Origin: Tridacna crocea
Lineage: Eukaryota > Mollusca > Bivalvia > Cardiida > Cardiidae
Length of the DNA: 64,000 nucleotides
Assembly: GCA_943736015.1 (NCBI GenBank)
Contig: OX031065.1
Span: forward strand, 22,520,427 to 22,584,426
Reading direction: 5' to 3'
Made by a program: the position numbers and the translations under genes. Each line of letters opens with the position of its first letter. Positions within the stretch are counted from its first letter, which is position 1. This document shows positions 19,341-31,529 of this stretch, piece after piece. The notes below the pieces were generated by a model that saw nothing but the letters and a program-made list of their open reading frames with translations, was not told the DNA's origin and searched no databases.

Positions 19341-19811
19341 ACGTACCCTTGGCCGCTCGCCTCTTTTAAAATCGAAACTCCTGCTTCGCCACCTATCGAA
19401 TTTCACGAGTTGCTTAACCTTTGCTGATGTTTCTCTGACCAATTAAAATGCTCATAATAAAATTTGTTAGGCTACGCACCAGATATGGTGCGCTTTCGGA
19501 TTCATCACATCAAAAACAAGACGAAGAAACAAACGATGATTTGCAATCATCTGGCTGTGGAACCCGGCTTAATATTTCACATAATTGATCCTGAACTATG
19601 AAAAAAATCATTAAATACGGATCGTCTACTCTTTTTTGGCAAAACACGACAACTTTCGTTTTTGACGGGCGCCGCCATTATTGTTTTCGGTTTTGGGAAA
19701 GATTTCTTGTTACGGATGGTTTGATTGGACGCGATGGGTTTTGAGCGCATCCAATGAAATGGCGAATCGGCAGCTTTGATTGTTAAAGAGGCGAGCGGCC
19801 AAAGGTACTAT
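19341..19811. mobile_element. MITE with 25-bp terminal inverted repeats (in R2)
   Basis: Equivalent of 7041-7519. The inverted ends carry GGCCGCTCGCCTCTTT and AAAGAGGCGAGCGGCC, better matched than in R1. Confidence 0.6.
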
Positions 19812-20779
19812 CTTAGTATCCTTGGCGTGAGAAGATGGATACAGGCGGTATATGCCCAAGATGAGAAGCCATTTTCTGTGTAGACAGAAGTTAGTCTTGA
19901 TCTGTCTCTTTCGGAAAAGGTCTTTGTTTTAACCTTTTCGCTCGAAGAAAGTTTATCCTTTACAAGATAATAGATTTAGGCCCTTCCAAAGTTAGACCAA
20001 TTGCAGAAAGCAATTAGAGTTATATCAAAAATTGGGATTTACTTTTGGTCTTTTGTACGGAAAGGAGAAAAGGTAGGTTTGAGGATATAACTTTGAAGAA
20101 TGAAAATAGGACATAAATAATACTCACATGTCAGGGCTGATTGATAAGTTGTGAGCGTCATATGCCACGTTTTGCATTATTTTTCAGCATAATCTCCTTC
20201 AGTATCTACACACTTTAAGGTCTCAAAGTCACAGTGTTTTTCTTGACTGTCTTTCACTGAATATTTGAAGTCATCTGACCGAAAGAGGATACCGGAAATG
20301 ACTTTTTTTTTTCAATTTTCGGAATAGATTAAGTCTAATGGATCATGTAAATAAAGCCGATTTAAGATCAATTCAAAACCACAATCGTTAGCAGCAGTAA
20401 TGGCAATGACAAACTTGTGGAAAAGAATATTGTGTTGGTGTATCAAAAGACTTAAACTAAGTTTCTGGCGCGTAGGTTTATTATATTCTATTAACTGCCT
20501 AAAAAGTAATGCATAGTTAGTGTCATTGATTGTTTGTCCCTTCTGCAGATAACTTATCCCTAGAACACCAAAAACATTCGAGAAGACCGAAGCCATTATC
20601 TGTCCTGTCGATGGAACTTTTTGGTGCCTTTTTTGCGTCGGTGAACGAGGGTGTTTTCCATTCTCATTTCTTTGACATGATATCCCCCATAGAAAAACAC
20701 GTTTTTAGCTACAAAATGTAAAAGGTGTTTTGCATGTACATACAGCCTTTTTGTTATCAGTCCACAATGAAATTATACA

Positions 20780-21010
20780 TTAACCCATTACCAAACGACA
20801 AAATCTTAGGTTTGTCAAAATTGAAAGAAATTGCAGATGACAAAAATAAAAGTGACTGAAAATTTAAAATTTGTTTTGTGAAGGGTAGAAAAACATTGTG
20901 GGAAAAGGAGAAAATGCTGGTTACCAGCATTTTCTCCTTTTCCCACGATGTTTTCTAAAGGTTTCTTTCTCAGGGTCGTCAAAAGTAGGGATTGTGTGGT
21001 AATGGGTTAG
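20780..21010. mobile_element. TTAA hairpin MITE, family A, complete (in R2)
   Basis: TTAACCCATTACC on the left and GGTAATGGGTTAG on the right flank a full central palindrome with apex ATGCTGGTTACCAGCAT. Confidence 0.75.
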
Positions 21011-21414
21011 GCCCCCTTTTCCCATGTGATATAAGTTCATTTCATATAAGCCATGATTATCTGTGGCTTATGTTAGACAATTTAAACGTGAGGTTTCGTA
21101 AAATTCTGTCTAGTTGTTATAGAGATATTGGTCCATAAGGGAAATATGTATCAAAGCCTCTTTGTCCATGCCACGGCATGTATAAAAAAAGGGTGCACTT
21201 GTATCAAATATCATAAATTTTCGTCTAGGATCTATTCCAACGGACCGACAGACGGACAGGCTGACAGACGATGGGACATTTCAAAAACTGTATCTTTTCG
21301 CTTTCGACGAGGGATAGAGAACCTGAGTGTGATAGGTAAAAGCTTTAGCAATATGAACCCAAACTTATAGTGGTTTCTGCATTGCATATAAGTGTTTTGA
21401 CATTATTAGAAATA

Positions 21415-21472
21415 ACAAGAGGGCCAAGATGGCCCTGGATCGCTCACCTGAATTTTTGAAATGACCAAAGTC

Positions 21473-21503
<31 letters not shown>

Positions 21504-23200
21504 GATGTATTGAAACATTGGAACCAAATTTATAATTTTGCCAAGCAATTTTCAAAAGGTCACCTGTAAAAGTCATTTCGAAATCTGACCATCAGTTTCA
21601 AAAAGAAGAAATTTTAAGAATTCTTCATTTCTGTATAAGAGCAAACATCCCCCATCCACGAGAGCCATGTTTCTTGATGGATCGAAATTTACGAACAAGT
21701 TTTGAAAAGGGTCACCCAAGGAACATTATGGAAAATTTCTTTAAAAATCTGACCAGGGGTTTCAGAGAAAGAGAATTTTCAAGAATTTCATCATGTCCGT
21801 ATAGTGCAAGTAGCCTCAATTCACAAGAGTCATGTTTCTTGACGGATCAAAGTTATATGTACAGCTGTTGAAAAGGGTCACCCAAGGAACATCTCTGTCA
21901 GATTATTTTAAAATCTGACTAGGGGTTTCAGAGAAGAAGAATTTTCAAGAATTTCTTCATTTCCATATAGTGCAAGTAGGCTACTGTAGCCCCCATTCAC
22001 CAGAGCCATGTTTCTTGACCAATCAAAATTTCAACAATTTTTAAAAAGGATCACCCAAGGAACATCCCTGTGAAATTATTTCAAAATCTGACAAGGGGTT
22101 TCAGAGAAGAAGAATTTTCAAGAATTTCTTCATTTCCATATAGTGCAAGTAAGGCTACTGCAGCCCCCATTCACCAGAGTCATGTTTCTTGACCAATCAA
22201 AATTTCAAAAGTTTTTGAAAAGGATCACCCAAGGAACATCTCTGTGAAATTATTTCAAAATCTGTCCAGCCATTTTAGAGAAGAAGAATTTTTAAGAATT
22301 CCTTCATTCCTGTATAGTGCAAGTAGCCCCCATTCACCAGAACCATGTTTCTTGACCAATCAAAATTTCGCGAACAATTTTTGAAAAGGGTCACCCAAGG
22401 AACAACTTTGTGAAATTATTTTAAAATCTGACCAGCAGTTTCAGAGAAGAATTTTTAAGAATTTCTTCATTTCTGTATAGTGCAAGAAGCCCCCATTCAC
22501 CAGAGCCATGTTTCTTGACCAATCAAAATTTCGCGAAAATTTTTGAAAAGGGTCATCTAAGGAGCAACTTTGTGAAATTATTTCAAAATCTGACCGGCGG
22601 TTTCTGAGAAGAAGATTTTTTAAGAATTCCTTCATTCCTGTATAGTGCAAGTAGCCCCCATTCACCAGAGCCACATTTTTTGACGGATCAAAATTTCACG
22701 AACAAATTTTGAAAAGGGTCACCCAAGGAACATATCTGTGAAATTATTTCAATATCCGACCAGCGGTTTCAGAGGAGAAGATTTTTAAAGAATTCCTTCA
22801 TTTCTGTGTAGTCCAACTTGTAGCCCCCCCATTCACCAGAGCCACATTTTCTGACGAATCAAAATTTCACGAACAGTTTTTGAAAAGGGTCACCCAAAGA
22901 ACATATCTGTGAAATTATTTCAAAATCCGACCAGCGGTTTCAGAGGAGAAGATTTTTAAAGAATTTGCTAAAAAATTCCATTTGGTTGCTATGGCAACCA
23001 GAGTTTTCGATGGAATCAAATTCTGTGAACAATTTTTAAAGAGGACCTTCCAAGGAAAATTCCTGCCAAGTTTGGTCCAAATCTGCCCAGCGGTTTAGGA
23101 GGAGTTGATGTTTAAAGAATTGTTGACGACGCACGACGGACGACGGACACCGGGTGATCCTAAAAGCTCCCCTTGAGCACGTTGTGCTCAGGTGAGCTAA
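21415..23200 (+). mobile_element. Helitron/pearl-like element with tandem core
   Basis: The left part has GAGGGCCAAGATGGCCCTGG and TCGCTCACCTGA. The right end has a hairpin GAGCACGTTGTGCTC, then AGGTGAG and CTAA at 23197-23200, matching the Helitron 3' rule of a hairpin shortly before CTRR. The middle consists of about eight tandem units of about 160-175 bp, each with CCATTCACCAGAGCC, CATGTTTCTTGAC and GGTCACCCAAGGAAC. This layout is known for pearl elements of bivalves. No Rep/helicase gene is present, so it is non-autonomous. A poly-T run (about 21475-21503) lies near the left end. Confidence 0.65.
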
Positions 23201-23444
23201 AAATCAACATGTAGCCTCTTCGAAGCTACTGGACCGAGAGATCGTGGTTCAGTCATTAACAAAATAAAAAAAAAAACTATTTTACGGCTTTTTGAAAACA
23301 TTATGTGAAAAGGAGAAAATGCCGATAAAAAATAATGTTTTCACCTTTCCACTCTTTTCATTCCTTTTAAAGGCAAATACCGTTAACTGAGTCCATTTCA
23401 ATTGTCACCTGCAATTGCAATTTCAATTTTGACAACTATGGAAT

Positions 23445-23700
23445 TAGCCTTGTACAAAACGACAAAATTTTCGACTCAACCAAACTGAAAGCATTTGCTG
23501 ACTACAAATTAAATGCAGCTCAATTTCTGTCTTTTTATAGGGTAGAAGAAAACATTGTGGGTAGAGGAGAAAATGCTGATTAGCAGCATTTTCTCCTTTT
23601 CGACATTTCACTATTTGAACGACATGCAACTTGTCGTCTGTAGTTGCTATGGATTTAGGGCAGTGTAGAATTTTGTTGTCCGGGAAAGGACTACCGAACC
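23445..23700. mobile_element. Degraded TTAA hairpin MITE, family A
   Basis: A hairpin around GAGAAAATGCTGATTAGCAG at 23568-23590 lies between segments similar to MITE flanks (ACAAAACGACAAAATTTTCG on the left). The right end is not clear. Confidence 0.45.
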
Positions 23701-23816
23701 GTCTGCAAGATAACAAAGACCTCATTCGGTATTGAAATATTTACAGGAAGGAAAACAAACTTTGAGTCAAGTGGTCCTCAACAAAACCATATAGTGGTAG
23801 GTCATATGGTTATTTT

Positions 23817-24045
23817 TTTACCCTTTACTCCATAGATAGTCAGTTCTACGCATTGCTTGTATGAACCTTTTGAAAACATTGTGGCAAAAGGTGAAATTGC
23901 TCATCACGAGCAATTTCATCATTTATCACAATGTTTTCTATGCTGTCAAAAGGTGTCATATACACATAAGAAGTGACTTTATCCTGGTTGTTATTAAGGG
24001 TCAATTAGAGATACCATAGAAATGTCTCATGGGGTAAAGGGTTAA
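23817..24045. mobile_element. TTAA hairpin MITE, family B
   Basis: 229 bp with TTTA-CCCTTTACTCC and GGGGTAAAGGG-TTAA ends. The central hairpin uses GCAAAAGGTGAAATTGCTC, a stem different from family A but symmetrical to itself. Confidence 0.75.
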
Positions 24046-25064
24046 CCAACTGTACTTATTTGGGACCATAAGGAAGTTGGCTATCGCGACGAATTTTGAT
24101 GGATAAAAGCCACTGTCTTGCACTCCGGATCATTCACATTCACCTCTGTAGTGGGCTCAGAAAGTACTCCGTCATTATGTGATAGTTTCGTCACATAACT
24201 CAAAATGGCGACACAAACGTCAGTGAAAGAAAGACCGATATCGATTGTTTGTGTGCTGTTCAAACAGCATACGGCCAGTCAGACTTAGTGGTCGGAAATG
24301 TGAAAAAGCGGGTTTTTCTGTTAAAGACTAAATGTCTTTTAAGGGACGATAACTTGTTCTTTTTTTTATTTTTACAAACTTAGATCCTTCGGTGTATCAA
24401 AACTGTTGTCATCATTCATGGGTGCAGCCATTTTTGTTAAAATTGATGTAAGATTCTGATCAATAAACAAGCTCAAAAAACTAGTTCCATTGTATACAGG
24501 TAAATTCATGAGTTTGAATGCATCTATAATGTATCCAGAATCATATTTCCTTTGTCTACTTTATAATGTTACACATGAAACAGTTAAACAGTAACAAAAC
24601 ATGTTTTCCTCGGTTTGACAAGATTCTTGTCATTTATCCCATTGCAGAGATGTATGGTGAGAGTAACGAACGACAGCTCTGCTCCGAGATTGCATAAAAG
24701 TTTATAGCCATTTATTTTCTCATTTTCTTTGTTTTTATTTTACAGTCTCAATAATTTTCTTTCTATCGTGGCTTATAAACCACAGTTGTGAGTTATGAGT
24801 CACAATAAAAAATCCACGAGGGCGACAGTCAAATAGAAAAAAGATTATTTCGACTTTAACATGACCAACTCCTCATGACAGGATGACAGGAGGAATATAT
24901 TCCACCCCCCCCCCCCCAAAAAAAAACCTTATGACAAAGCAGAGTTTGGGGTTTATTTAGTATTGGAGTTAAATGCCATTTTAAGAGCTTCTTTCATATC
25001 ATCGCAGTCAGTGATAACACATCCATGCGTTTCCAGGCTTACTCAGTGGGATTTTACCATCGGC
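24046..25064. other. Non-coding, one diverged palindromic fragment
   Basis: No credible exon. Around 24756-24835 TCTATCGTGGCTTATAAACC and CACGAGGGCGACAG resemble the hairpin near 52290-52407. A C/A homopolymer tract lies at about 24903-24926. Confidence 0.4.
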
Positions 25065-25310
25065 TTAACCCTTTACCACACAATAACGACTTTTCAGGAC
25101 CTTGAAGTAGGAAGACTTTCGAAAACATTGTGTGAAAGGAGAAAATGCTTGGGTACCAGCATTGCTGGTACCCAAGCATTTTCTCCTTTTCCCACAGTTT
25201 TCTACCCTATCTAAGCAAAATTGAACCATTTGAGCCACTTTGAAATTGTTGTCTGCAAATGCTTTTTAATTTGAATATGTCTAAATTTTTGCCGTGTGGG
25301 AATGGGTTAC
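25065..25310. mobile_element. TTAA hairpin MITE, family A
   Basis: The left end is TTAACCCTTTACC and the right end GGGAATGGGTTAC. The hairpin apex GTACCAGCATTGCTGGTAC has a longer, differently centred palindrome than other copies. Confidence 0.7.
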
Positions 25311-25400
25311 GAGCTTCTTTCAAATCATTGCGACTAGTGACACATCCATGCGCTTCCAGGCTTTTTCATACCAATACTCACTTGGATTTTACTGTCGGCT

Positions 25401-25624
25401 TTACCCTCTCCCACACGACAATCTTTTGGACTAGACCACATTAGAAGCATTTTTAGACGACAATTCAACTCATGCTGAAAAGATGATTTCTGTCTATAAT
25501 AGGGTAGAAAACATTGTTGGAAAGGGGAAAATGCTGGTTACCAGCATTTTCTCCTTTTCCCACAATGTTTTCAAAAGGCTATTATTCCAGAACCAGACCC
25601 AGGGATTGTTTTGGAAAGGGTTAA
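25401..25624. mobile_element. TTAA hairpin MITE, family A
   Basis: The ends TTACCCTCTCCC and GGAAAGGGTTAA enclose the central ATGCTGGTTACCAGCAT hairpin. Its right TTAA is shared with the next copy. Confidence 0.7.
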
Positions 25625-25815
25625 CCCTTTACCACACAATGAAGACTACTCAGGACCCTGAAGTAGGAAGATTTTTTGAAAACAATGTGAAAAAAGGAGA
25701 AAATGCTGGTAACCCATGTATAGGCACTTAGAATACTGTTGTACTCACCTATCGATTTGTCGTCTACAAATGTTATTAACGTATACAGGTCCAAATTTCT
25801 GTTGATTGGTTAAGC
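25621..25815. mobile_element. TTAA hairpin MITE, family A, truncated
   Basis: It starts TTAACCCTTTACCACACAAT directly at the end of the preceding copy. The hairpin keeps only its first arm (GAAAATGCTGGTAACC) and the right end is eroded (GGTTAAGCG). Confidence 0.55.
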
Positions 25816-26670
25816 GTGAACTCTTTCAGCACCACATATATACATACGTTATGCTCTGACAAGAGGGGGCTTATCCATAAAACTTATCTTGTCTAACAAC
25901 CGATAGGGTCAAATAGGGAAAAGGGTCAACCCATATAAGCACTCGCATACCGCGCAGTCGCACACGGGCAGTTGTCATTCAAAGAATGGAGAAGGAGAAA
26001 TTTTCTCTCTTTTTTTTCACAATGTTTTACAAAAGCTTCATCTCAGGATTATTTACACTCGGGATTATGTAGAAGAGGTTTTAACTTTTTGACTTGTAGC
26101 AAGGAAATTCTGGTTCGATTCCCATTGAAGGCGCCAGAGACATTTGGAATATCATCGAAGGGTCCATATTGATTACGGATAAACGCAAAAAATTACATGA
26201 TTGTTACACCGTGGCATCTTTTTATTCATATCTGATGAAAGCTTCGTCTTTGTGGACAATTAAAATGAAATTCTGTTTCAGAAGGTAGTGTCAGATTTTT
26301 TATACCACACAATTTGTTTAAAACTATAGTCCAGAATATTAAGAACGGCATGGACCCTATGTGCACGCGTGGTAATTTCCACGAATAAACTCCGATACAT
26401 CTTTCTGAAAAGAAACATGACGTCACATCTCATTGTCCAACAATGTGCAAGGTAGGACAATTCGTAATGAATATATAATAGTTCTTTTGTTACACTGAAA
26501 ACAATGAAGTTATTTTATTTAAATAGGATCTGACAAGAGATAAAATTCAATTAAATGAATCTAGTAAAAATGCTAATGAGAGACCCCTTAGCGAATATTT
26601 TTTTGCATGGCCACTTTAAAAAAAAATCATCTCAAATGCCAGAGTGTCAGATTCATCTTATGACATAGAG
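25816..26670. other. Non-coding intergenic stretch
   Basis: It contains a possible tRNA-type B box (GGTTCGATTCCC at about 26112-26123) but no matching A box or cloverleaf that I could confirm. No exon-like frames were seen. Confidence 0.3.
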
Positions 26671-26674
26671 GATA

Positions 26675-26830
26675 TTTGTCTTTTTCGGTGAAAGATCGAA
26701 ATTTATTTCATCGAGTGGATACCATCAGTAATATTTTTACAAGTGGCGCAGCCACGTGTGAAAATATCACCGATGGTGTTCACGAGATGAAATAAATTTC
26801 GATCTTTACCAAAAAAAACCAAATATTCTA
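26675..26830. repeat. Large imperfect palindrome
   Basis: The left arm GATCGAAATTTATTTCATCG is mirrored by CGAGATGAAATAAATTTCGATC. The centre is GGCGCAGCCACG. Diverged half-copies with TATTTTTCGATAT or CGAAAAATATTTTCACTG occur near 27040-27130 and 40905-41005. Confidence 0.6.
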
Positions 26831-27734
26831 TTTATTTCATGCTTTTAACCCTTTCTGGGAGGAGCTTTATCAAAGTCCAGTACAGTTCTTTTCCTTTATT
26901 CCCCGTGGCGTACCCCTCCCGCATAGTAACGAATTACAATATTACGTCAAGCGCGAGAAATGTAAGGTATATGACGTCATATTTCCCATCTGGTTGTTAG
27001 GCACGCGCAATTTACCTAGGCGACAAGAACGTGAAAATCGGTATTTTCACTGGTTGTTCCAGTGTAAGATCGAAAAATATTTTCACTGCTATTTCTCGAT
27101 ATCCTACCGGAAAGCATGAAATAAATAACGATATTTCACAAATCATAGATCAGAAGATGCAAAGCCATGGATGCACCTGCTTTTATATCCATAAAATTCT
27201 ACGGAATACCTACAAGATGCTGCCAAAAATAACACCACACAATTGTGACATAAAACATGTATAAGATACGAAAATTCGTGATGGTTATATTACACTGAAA
27301 ATAAGGGAGGTTATGTGACAAAATCTGATTCCAATTGACACCTGTAACTTCGTTGTGGAGGTTATAAGAACATAACAACAAACAATCTAAAGAATCTAAA
27401 CGTTTAATCGGTTGTTTGGTTGCAGTGAAAGGGCCTTAACTCATGGAGTTTTACAAAAGGGAGAAAGGCAAAATAATATTAATAATGATAATACATATTA
27501 TAAACATGATCATATAACATTTGATTCAACTCTACATACAGATCCCGTCCTTTTACTCTACCTTGCATGCAGTTTATAAATAAATGACCGGCGCTCTGAC
27601 AAAAAGGGGGATAAATCGAAATCTCTGATGCATTTCCCACGCTGAGTAAGTCATCATAGACTTATGGTTAAATAAAATCCATTTGTCCAACATTTGACTA
27701 AATATTTAGGCAGTCAGGGCCCGTAATCACCAAC

Positions 27735-27925
27735 AACTCTTAATAACATTCTCAGTCTTATTCTTCAGAATTTCGTCAATGTGAAAGTAACAGAACTTCT
27801 GATTGGCTAAACCAAACCATTTGGTTTAGCCAATCAGAAGTTCTGTTACTTTCACAGCCAGAAAATCTTGAAGACTAAGGCAAAGAACTTTCTTAAATAA
27901 GAATGGTTGGCGAATATGGACCATG
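27735..27925. mobile_element. Palindromic MITE, GATTGGCTAAACC type
   Basis: A perfect inverted pair around TTCTGATTGGCTAAACC lies at 27788-27851, with outer imperfect arms ACATTCTCAGTCTTATTCTT and AAGACTAAGGCAAAGAACTT. A second copy lies at 41035-41220. Confidence 0.6.
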
Positions 27926-28307
27926 CTTTTTTGATGTTAGATCAAAAGCAAAGTTTTGGCCAATGTCAGCCTGCGTGGACTGCGCAGGATGGCCTGGTCG
28001 ACACTTTTTGCTGACGAATTAAACCCCTTTTCTCGGAACCCCTTTTCACAAAGCTCAAATACCATGACATATGAAGAATATTACAAAACAATGAAGAAAG
28101 ATGACGTGTCAACGTTTAATCAAAGCACTGGCGGTACAGAAAAATCATTACCATAATTATAACCATGTTTTTTCAGGCCCTGCCATTCAAAACGATTACA
28201 GAAAAAAAAGAGACCTTGTGATTATTCTCACACAAAACAAATAGGCAGTTTTAACCAATAGGCTGCTAGGCGCGCCCCGCTGACCTTTAGCGGACTGTGT
28301 AAATCAA

Positions 28308-28352
28308 GATCAGACTGCACAGAACGTGCAGTCTGATCTTTGATCTGCACTG
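28308..28352. repeat. Short palindrome, GATCAGACTGCAC type
   Basis: AGATCAGACTGCACAGAACG is followed by its complement. Copies or half-copies with the same core occur near 33580, 34250, 34550, 41465, 54530, 60955 and 63145. Confidence 0.65.
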
Positions 28353-28813
28353 TCCGATAGGATGTGTGTCCAAAAACAGTACTGTAGAAATAGCAAAGTT
28401 TAGATTTTTATAATCGGCTTTATAGTGTTATTTCATTTATCTATAACTATTTTCTTCCTGTAATTTCAATTTATTCACTGTGCAAGCTCGATGATATGAC
28501 AATATTTGTCTGTTAACCATAACGACAATATTTCACCGATAGATTAACGATCTATTAATATTTTTATCAAACGGATGACAGACGGAACTCGACCCCTAAG
28601 TTGGTCACACTATCAATATAAGACCGTGGAAATAATATCTTTATATCAATGGACTAAAAGGGGCAGAAGTAAATAAAGTAGGCCTAATCCAAAAACTCTC
28701 TATATTAATAGGAAATCGCAGAAATCGGAACCCGTAAAAAAAGAGTGTTTACCATAGTTTTCACCTCATGCATCATCATCAGTCCTTGCGATGAAATTGA
28801 TCGAGTTGGGAAG

Positions 28814-29041
28814 TTAACCCTTTACCCCATAAGGCATTTCTATGGCATCTCCAATTGACACTAAATAACAGCAAGGATGAAGCAGTTTCTTATGTGTATA
28901 TCACATCTTTTGATAGCATAGAAAACATTGTGACAAAGGTGAAATTGCTCGTCACGAGCAATTTCACCTTTTGCCACAATGTATTCCAAAGGCTCTTAGA
29001 AGCAATGCGTAGATATGAGTATCTGTGGAGTAAAGGGTTAA
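28814..29041. mobile_element. TTAA hairpin MITE, family B, inverted
   Basis: TTAACCCTTTACCCCATAAG on the left and GGAGTAAAGGGTTAA on the right, with the GCTCGTCACGAGC hairpin apex. Opposite orientation to 23817-24045. Confidence 0.75.
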
Positions 29042-29185
29042 CGGGGAATCATTTGTTTTCAACCCCTGTAAGTTACTGAGATCTTTGACTCAATAATTTC
29101 AATTTTTGAGTTACATTTATTTTGTTGTCAGCACATGCTTTCAATTTGGACCAGTCTAAAATTTTGTCGTATGGTAAAGGGTTAA
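29042..29185. mobile_element. Right half of a family A MITE
   Basis: CTTTCAATTTGGACCAGTC and GGTAAAGGGTTAA match the right flank of family A. The left half and hairpin are absent. Confidence 0.5.
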
Positions 29186-30421
29186 TCCGCCGTTTCAACA
29201 TTTCGTGCTAAAAATATCAAATTCATTTTGATTCTATATCTCAGGCAAAGACGAAACTAGTTCCAATGTTCTACACGTGGTCATTCATTCATTCACTCAT
29301 TCATTCTGAGGTGACAGTTGGGCTAAGGAAAAGAGTGTAAAACAAACACTGATTTTTTGTCACATTCTCAAAGTGATACAAGTAGATTTTTGCTAAAAGG
29401 GGCGGCTACGATCGCTCTGTCTTTCCATGCAAACCGATTAAATCTTTGAGTCTTTGCTAAAAACCGTAACAACTGATAAATGAACCCGTAAAAAAAGGCT
29501 TTTTACTTGGAAAAAATTCAAATTTATGCAATCCTGGGTTTTAAGGGTGAGAATACTGGGACAAGCAATGTTTCATTCAGGCCACGTATGACACAACCAT
29601 TGTAAGTTGCATTCATTGGCTAATCTTATATTTAGAAAGTAGAACAATTTAATTGGCTAAGCCATGTGGTTAATTCAATCCGAAATTGTGTAACTCTGAA
29701 ATTCAGAAAAAATCTTTAGCGTTACCCTAAACATGAATGGTTGGTGAAGACAGGTACCTTTGTCATTTGGCATGCCTCGGGTGATGGGAGCTATCATATA
29801 CCTCAGCTGTAACTGGTGGATTAATATGCGTTAGATCGATGCACTCATCGCCCGGAAATACGCCGGTTTACCGTTCTGAAAATTGTAAGGCTCCTCTTTG
29901 AAAAGAAAACATGAGTTTAAATTTTCTATCAAAATTTTTCTAGCCATATTTTTGTTGACAAACAGTTCGTACATTAATTTTTGAATGTGGTTTATCAATT
30001 CCGATTGAATTTTTGACCGACAAATTGACAGATGTGAAGAACTTCTTCGAGGTTGTTTATGTCGTTGCTAAACAACTGTCAGTGGCGCGCTATATATAGA
30101 ATCATGATAGTTTTCATATGTCTCGTGGCGGATTAATGCCACTATACTATATTTACGCAAAACCTAAGAAAATTTTGTTCGTAACTACTTTAGTGAAACG
30201 GGGCCTACGATCTTAGACCAGGGGATCGTTGGATCACTGTGCAAAGTACTGGTAAAAGAAATTCAGGCAAAGCATAGATAGGTGCACTGGTCGCCACAAT
30301 TTGACTAAAAAAATGTTATACAGCGTTATTGCAAACAAACAAACATAGAAAAAAACAAGGTCAGCCTACCAGTCAACAGAGCTTGGTGTAGATCTGTACC
30401 ACTTGACACTAAATAAATTGT
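29186..30421. other. Non-coding, partly shared with the 46-48 kb repeats
   Basis: GAAATACGCCGG, TACCGTTCTGAAAATTG and GTCGTTGCTAAAC (about 29855-30110) are also found in the tandem unit at 46060-48957, so this holds a diverged fragment of that repeat. No exon was recognised. Confidence 0.45.
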
Positions 30422-30658
30422 TTTACTCTTTACCAAATGCCAAAAGATCCGAATTTGTTACGATCCTGACGAAGAGTGCTTTTGAAAAACAATATTGGAA
30501 AAGTAGAAAAAGCTGGAAAGCAGCATTTTGTACTTTTCTAACAATGTTTTACAAAGACAAATTTGCACTTATAAGTCACACAACTTTTGTCAGCTGCAAA
30601 TGTTGTCAGTAGCAAATGCTTTCATTTGGTCTCGTCTAAAATGTCACCGTTTAGTTAA
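30422..30658. mobile_element. Degraded TTAA hairpin MITE, family A
   Basis: TTTACTCTTTACC starts the copy and GTTTAGTTAA ends it. The hairpin AGCTGGAAAGCAGC is mutated. It abuts the next copy at the same TTAA. Confidence 0.55.
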
Positions 30659-30878
30659 CTCATTACCACACAATCCCTACTTTTGACGCCCCTGAGAAAG
30701 AAGCCTTTAGAAAACATTGTGGGAAAAGGAGAAAATGCTGGTAACCAGCATTTTCTCCTTTTCCCACACTGTTTTCTACCCTTCACAAAACAAATTTCAA
30801 ATTTTCAGTAACTTATTTTGTTGTCTGCAAATGCTTTCAATTTGGGCAAGCCTAAAATATTGTTTTGTAATGAGTTAA
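30655..30878. mobile_element. TTAA hairpin MITE, family A
   Basis: Clean TTAACTCATTACC and GTAATGAGTTAA ends and a near-perfect central hairpin with apex ATGCTGGTAACCAGCAT. Confidence 0.75.
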
Positions 30879-31117
30879 GTGCTAAGTTTGGCACTCCAAT
30901 GTTAAATCACTAGACACTTCAAATTACTGAGTGGCTTCAAAGCAATGTGTTTTTTCCGGTGATAATTAAAATTCATAAGGGAACGAATACCTAAGTTACA
31001 ACTATTTTTTTACAGTCACCATGGGCGAAAATGTCAGGTAAGCGCAAAACTTTGATTGCAGAGTTACTCCTCTTTGTATCGTTTAAAATAGGATGGTTTG
31101 TTTCTGTGCTAGCTGGT

Positions 31118-31380
31118 GGCCTGCAACTCGCGAAAAGGGGGCATTCGGATATTTGCGTAAAGTGTCGTTTCGGATCAGCCTATGCAATTCACTCAGGCTG
31201 ATCCGAGAAGACACTTTGCGATCGTGTGTGATTTTCTACCTCACGCAAGTATACTGAAGGACAAAATCTAATTATGACGTAAAGTGCCGTCTCGGATTAG
31301 CCTGCGCGATCTGCGCAGGCTAATCCGAGACGACACTTTACGCAAATTTCCGAATACCCCTTTTCGCGTGATGCAGGCCA
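31118..31380. mobile_element. MITE with two internal palindromes, GGCCTGCA ends
   Basis: Inverted ends GGCCTGCAACTCGCGAAAAG and CTTTTCGCGTGATGCAGGCC enclose two hairpins made of AAGTGTCG and CGGATCAGCCT/AGGCTGATCCG (31165-31220) and CTCGGATTAGCCTGCGCGAT (31290-31340). A diverged copy lies at about 42955-43195. Confidence 0.65.
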
Positions 31381-31529
31381 TATGTCGAAATTTCATAAAA
31401 AAGGGTATTAAATTATCAAGGAATGAATTAAAATATACGAAAGTTATGAGGAAAGACTCATTATTTTATAAGTACCACTCTGCTAACCTTTTTGCGTGTT
31501 GCTGGTGTAATGCAAAAAAATGACCCTCC

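Larger units (their letters stand above)
18316..21394. repeat. Repeat R, copy 2
   Basis: Nearly identical to 6014-9084. It follows the polymerase fragment without any coding overlap and ends at GCATTGCATATAAGTG, after which unrelated sequence begins. Copy 2 keeps the full MITE hairpin and the 27-bp segment lost from copy 1, so copy 1 is the derived one at these sites. Confidence 0.85.

Noticed and set aside
26105-26130. Possible tRNA gene from GGTTCGATTCCC
   Set aside because: No A box at the right distance and no cloverleaf could be built by eye.
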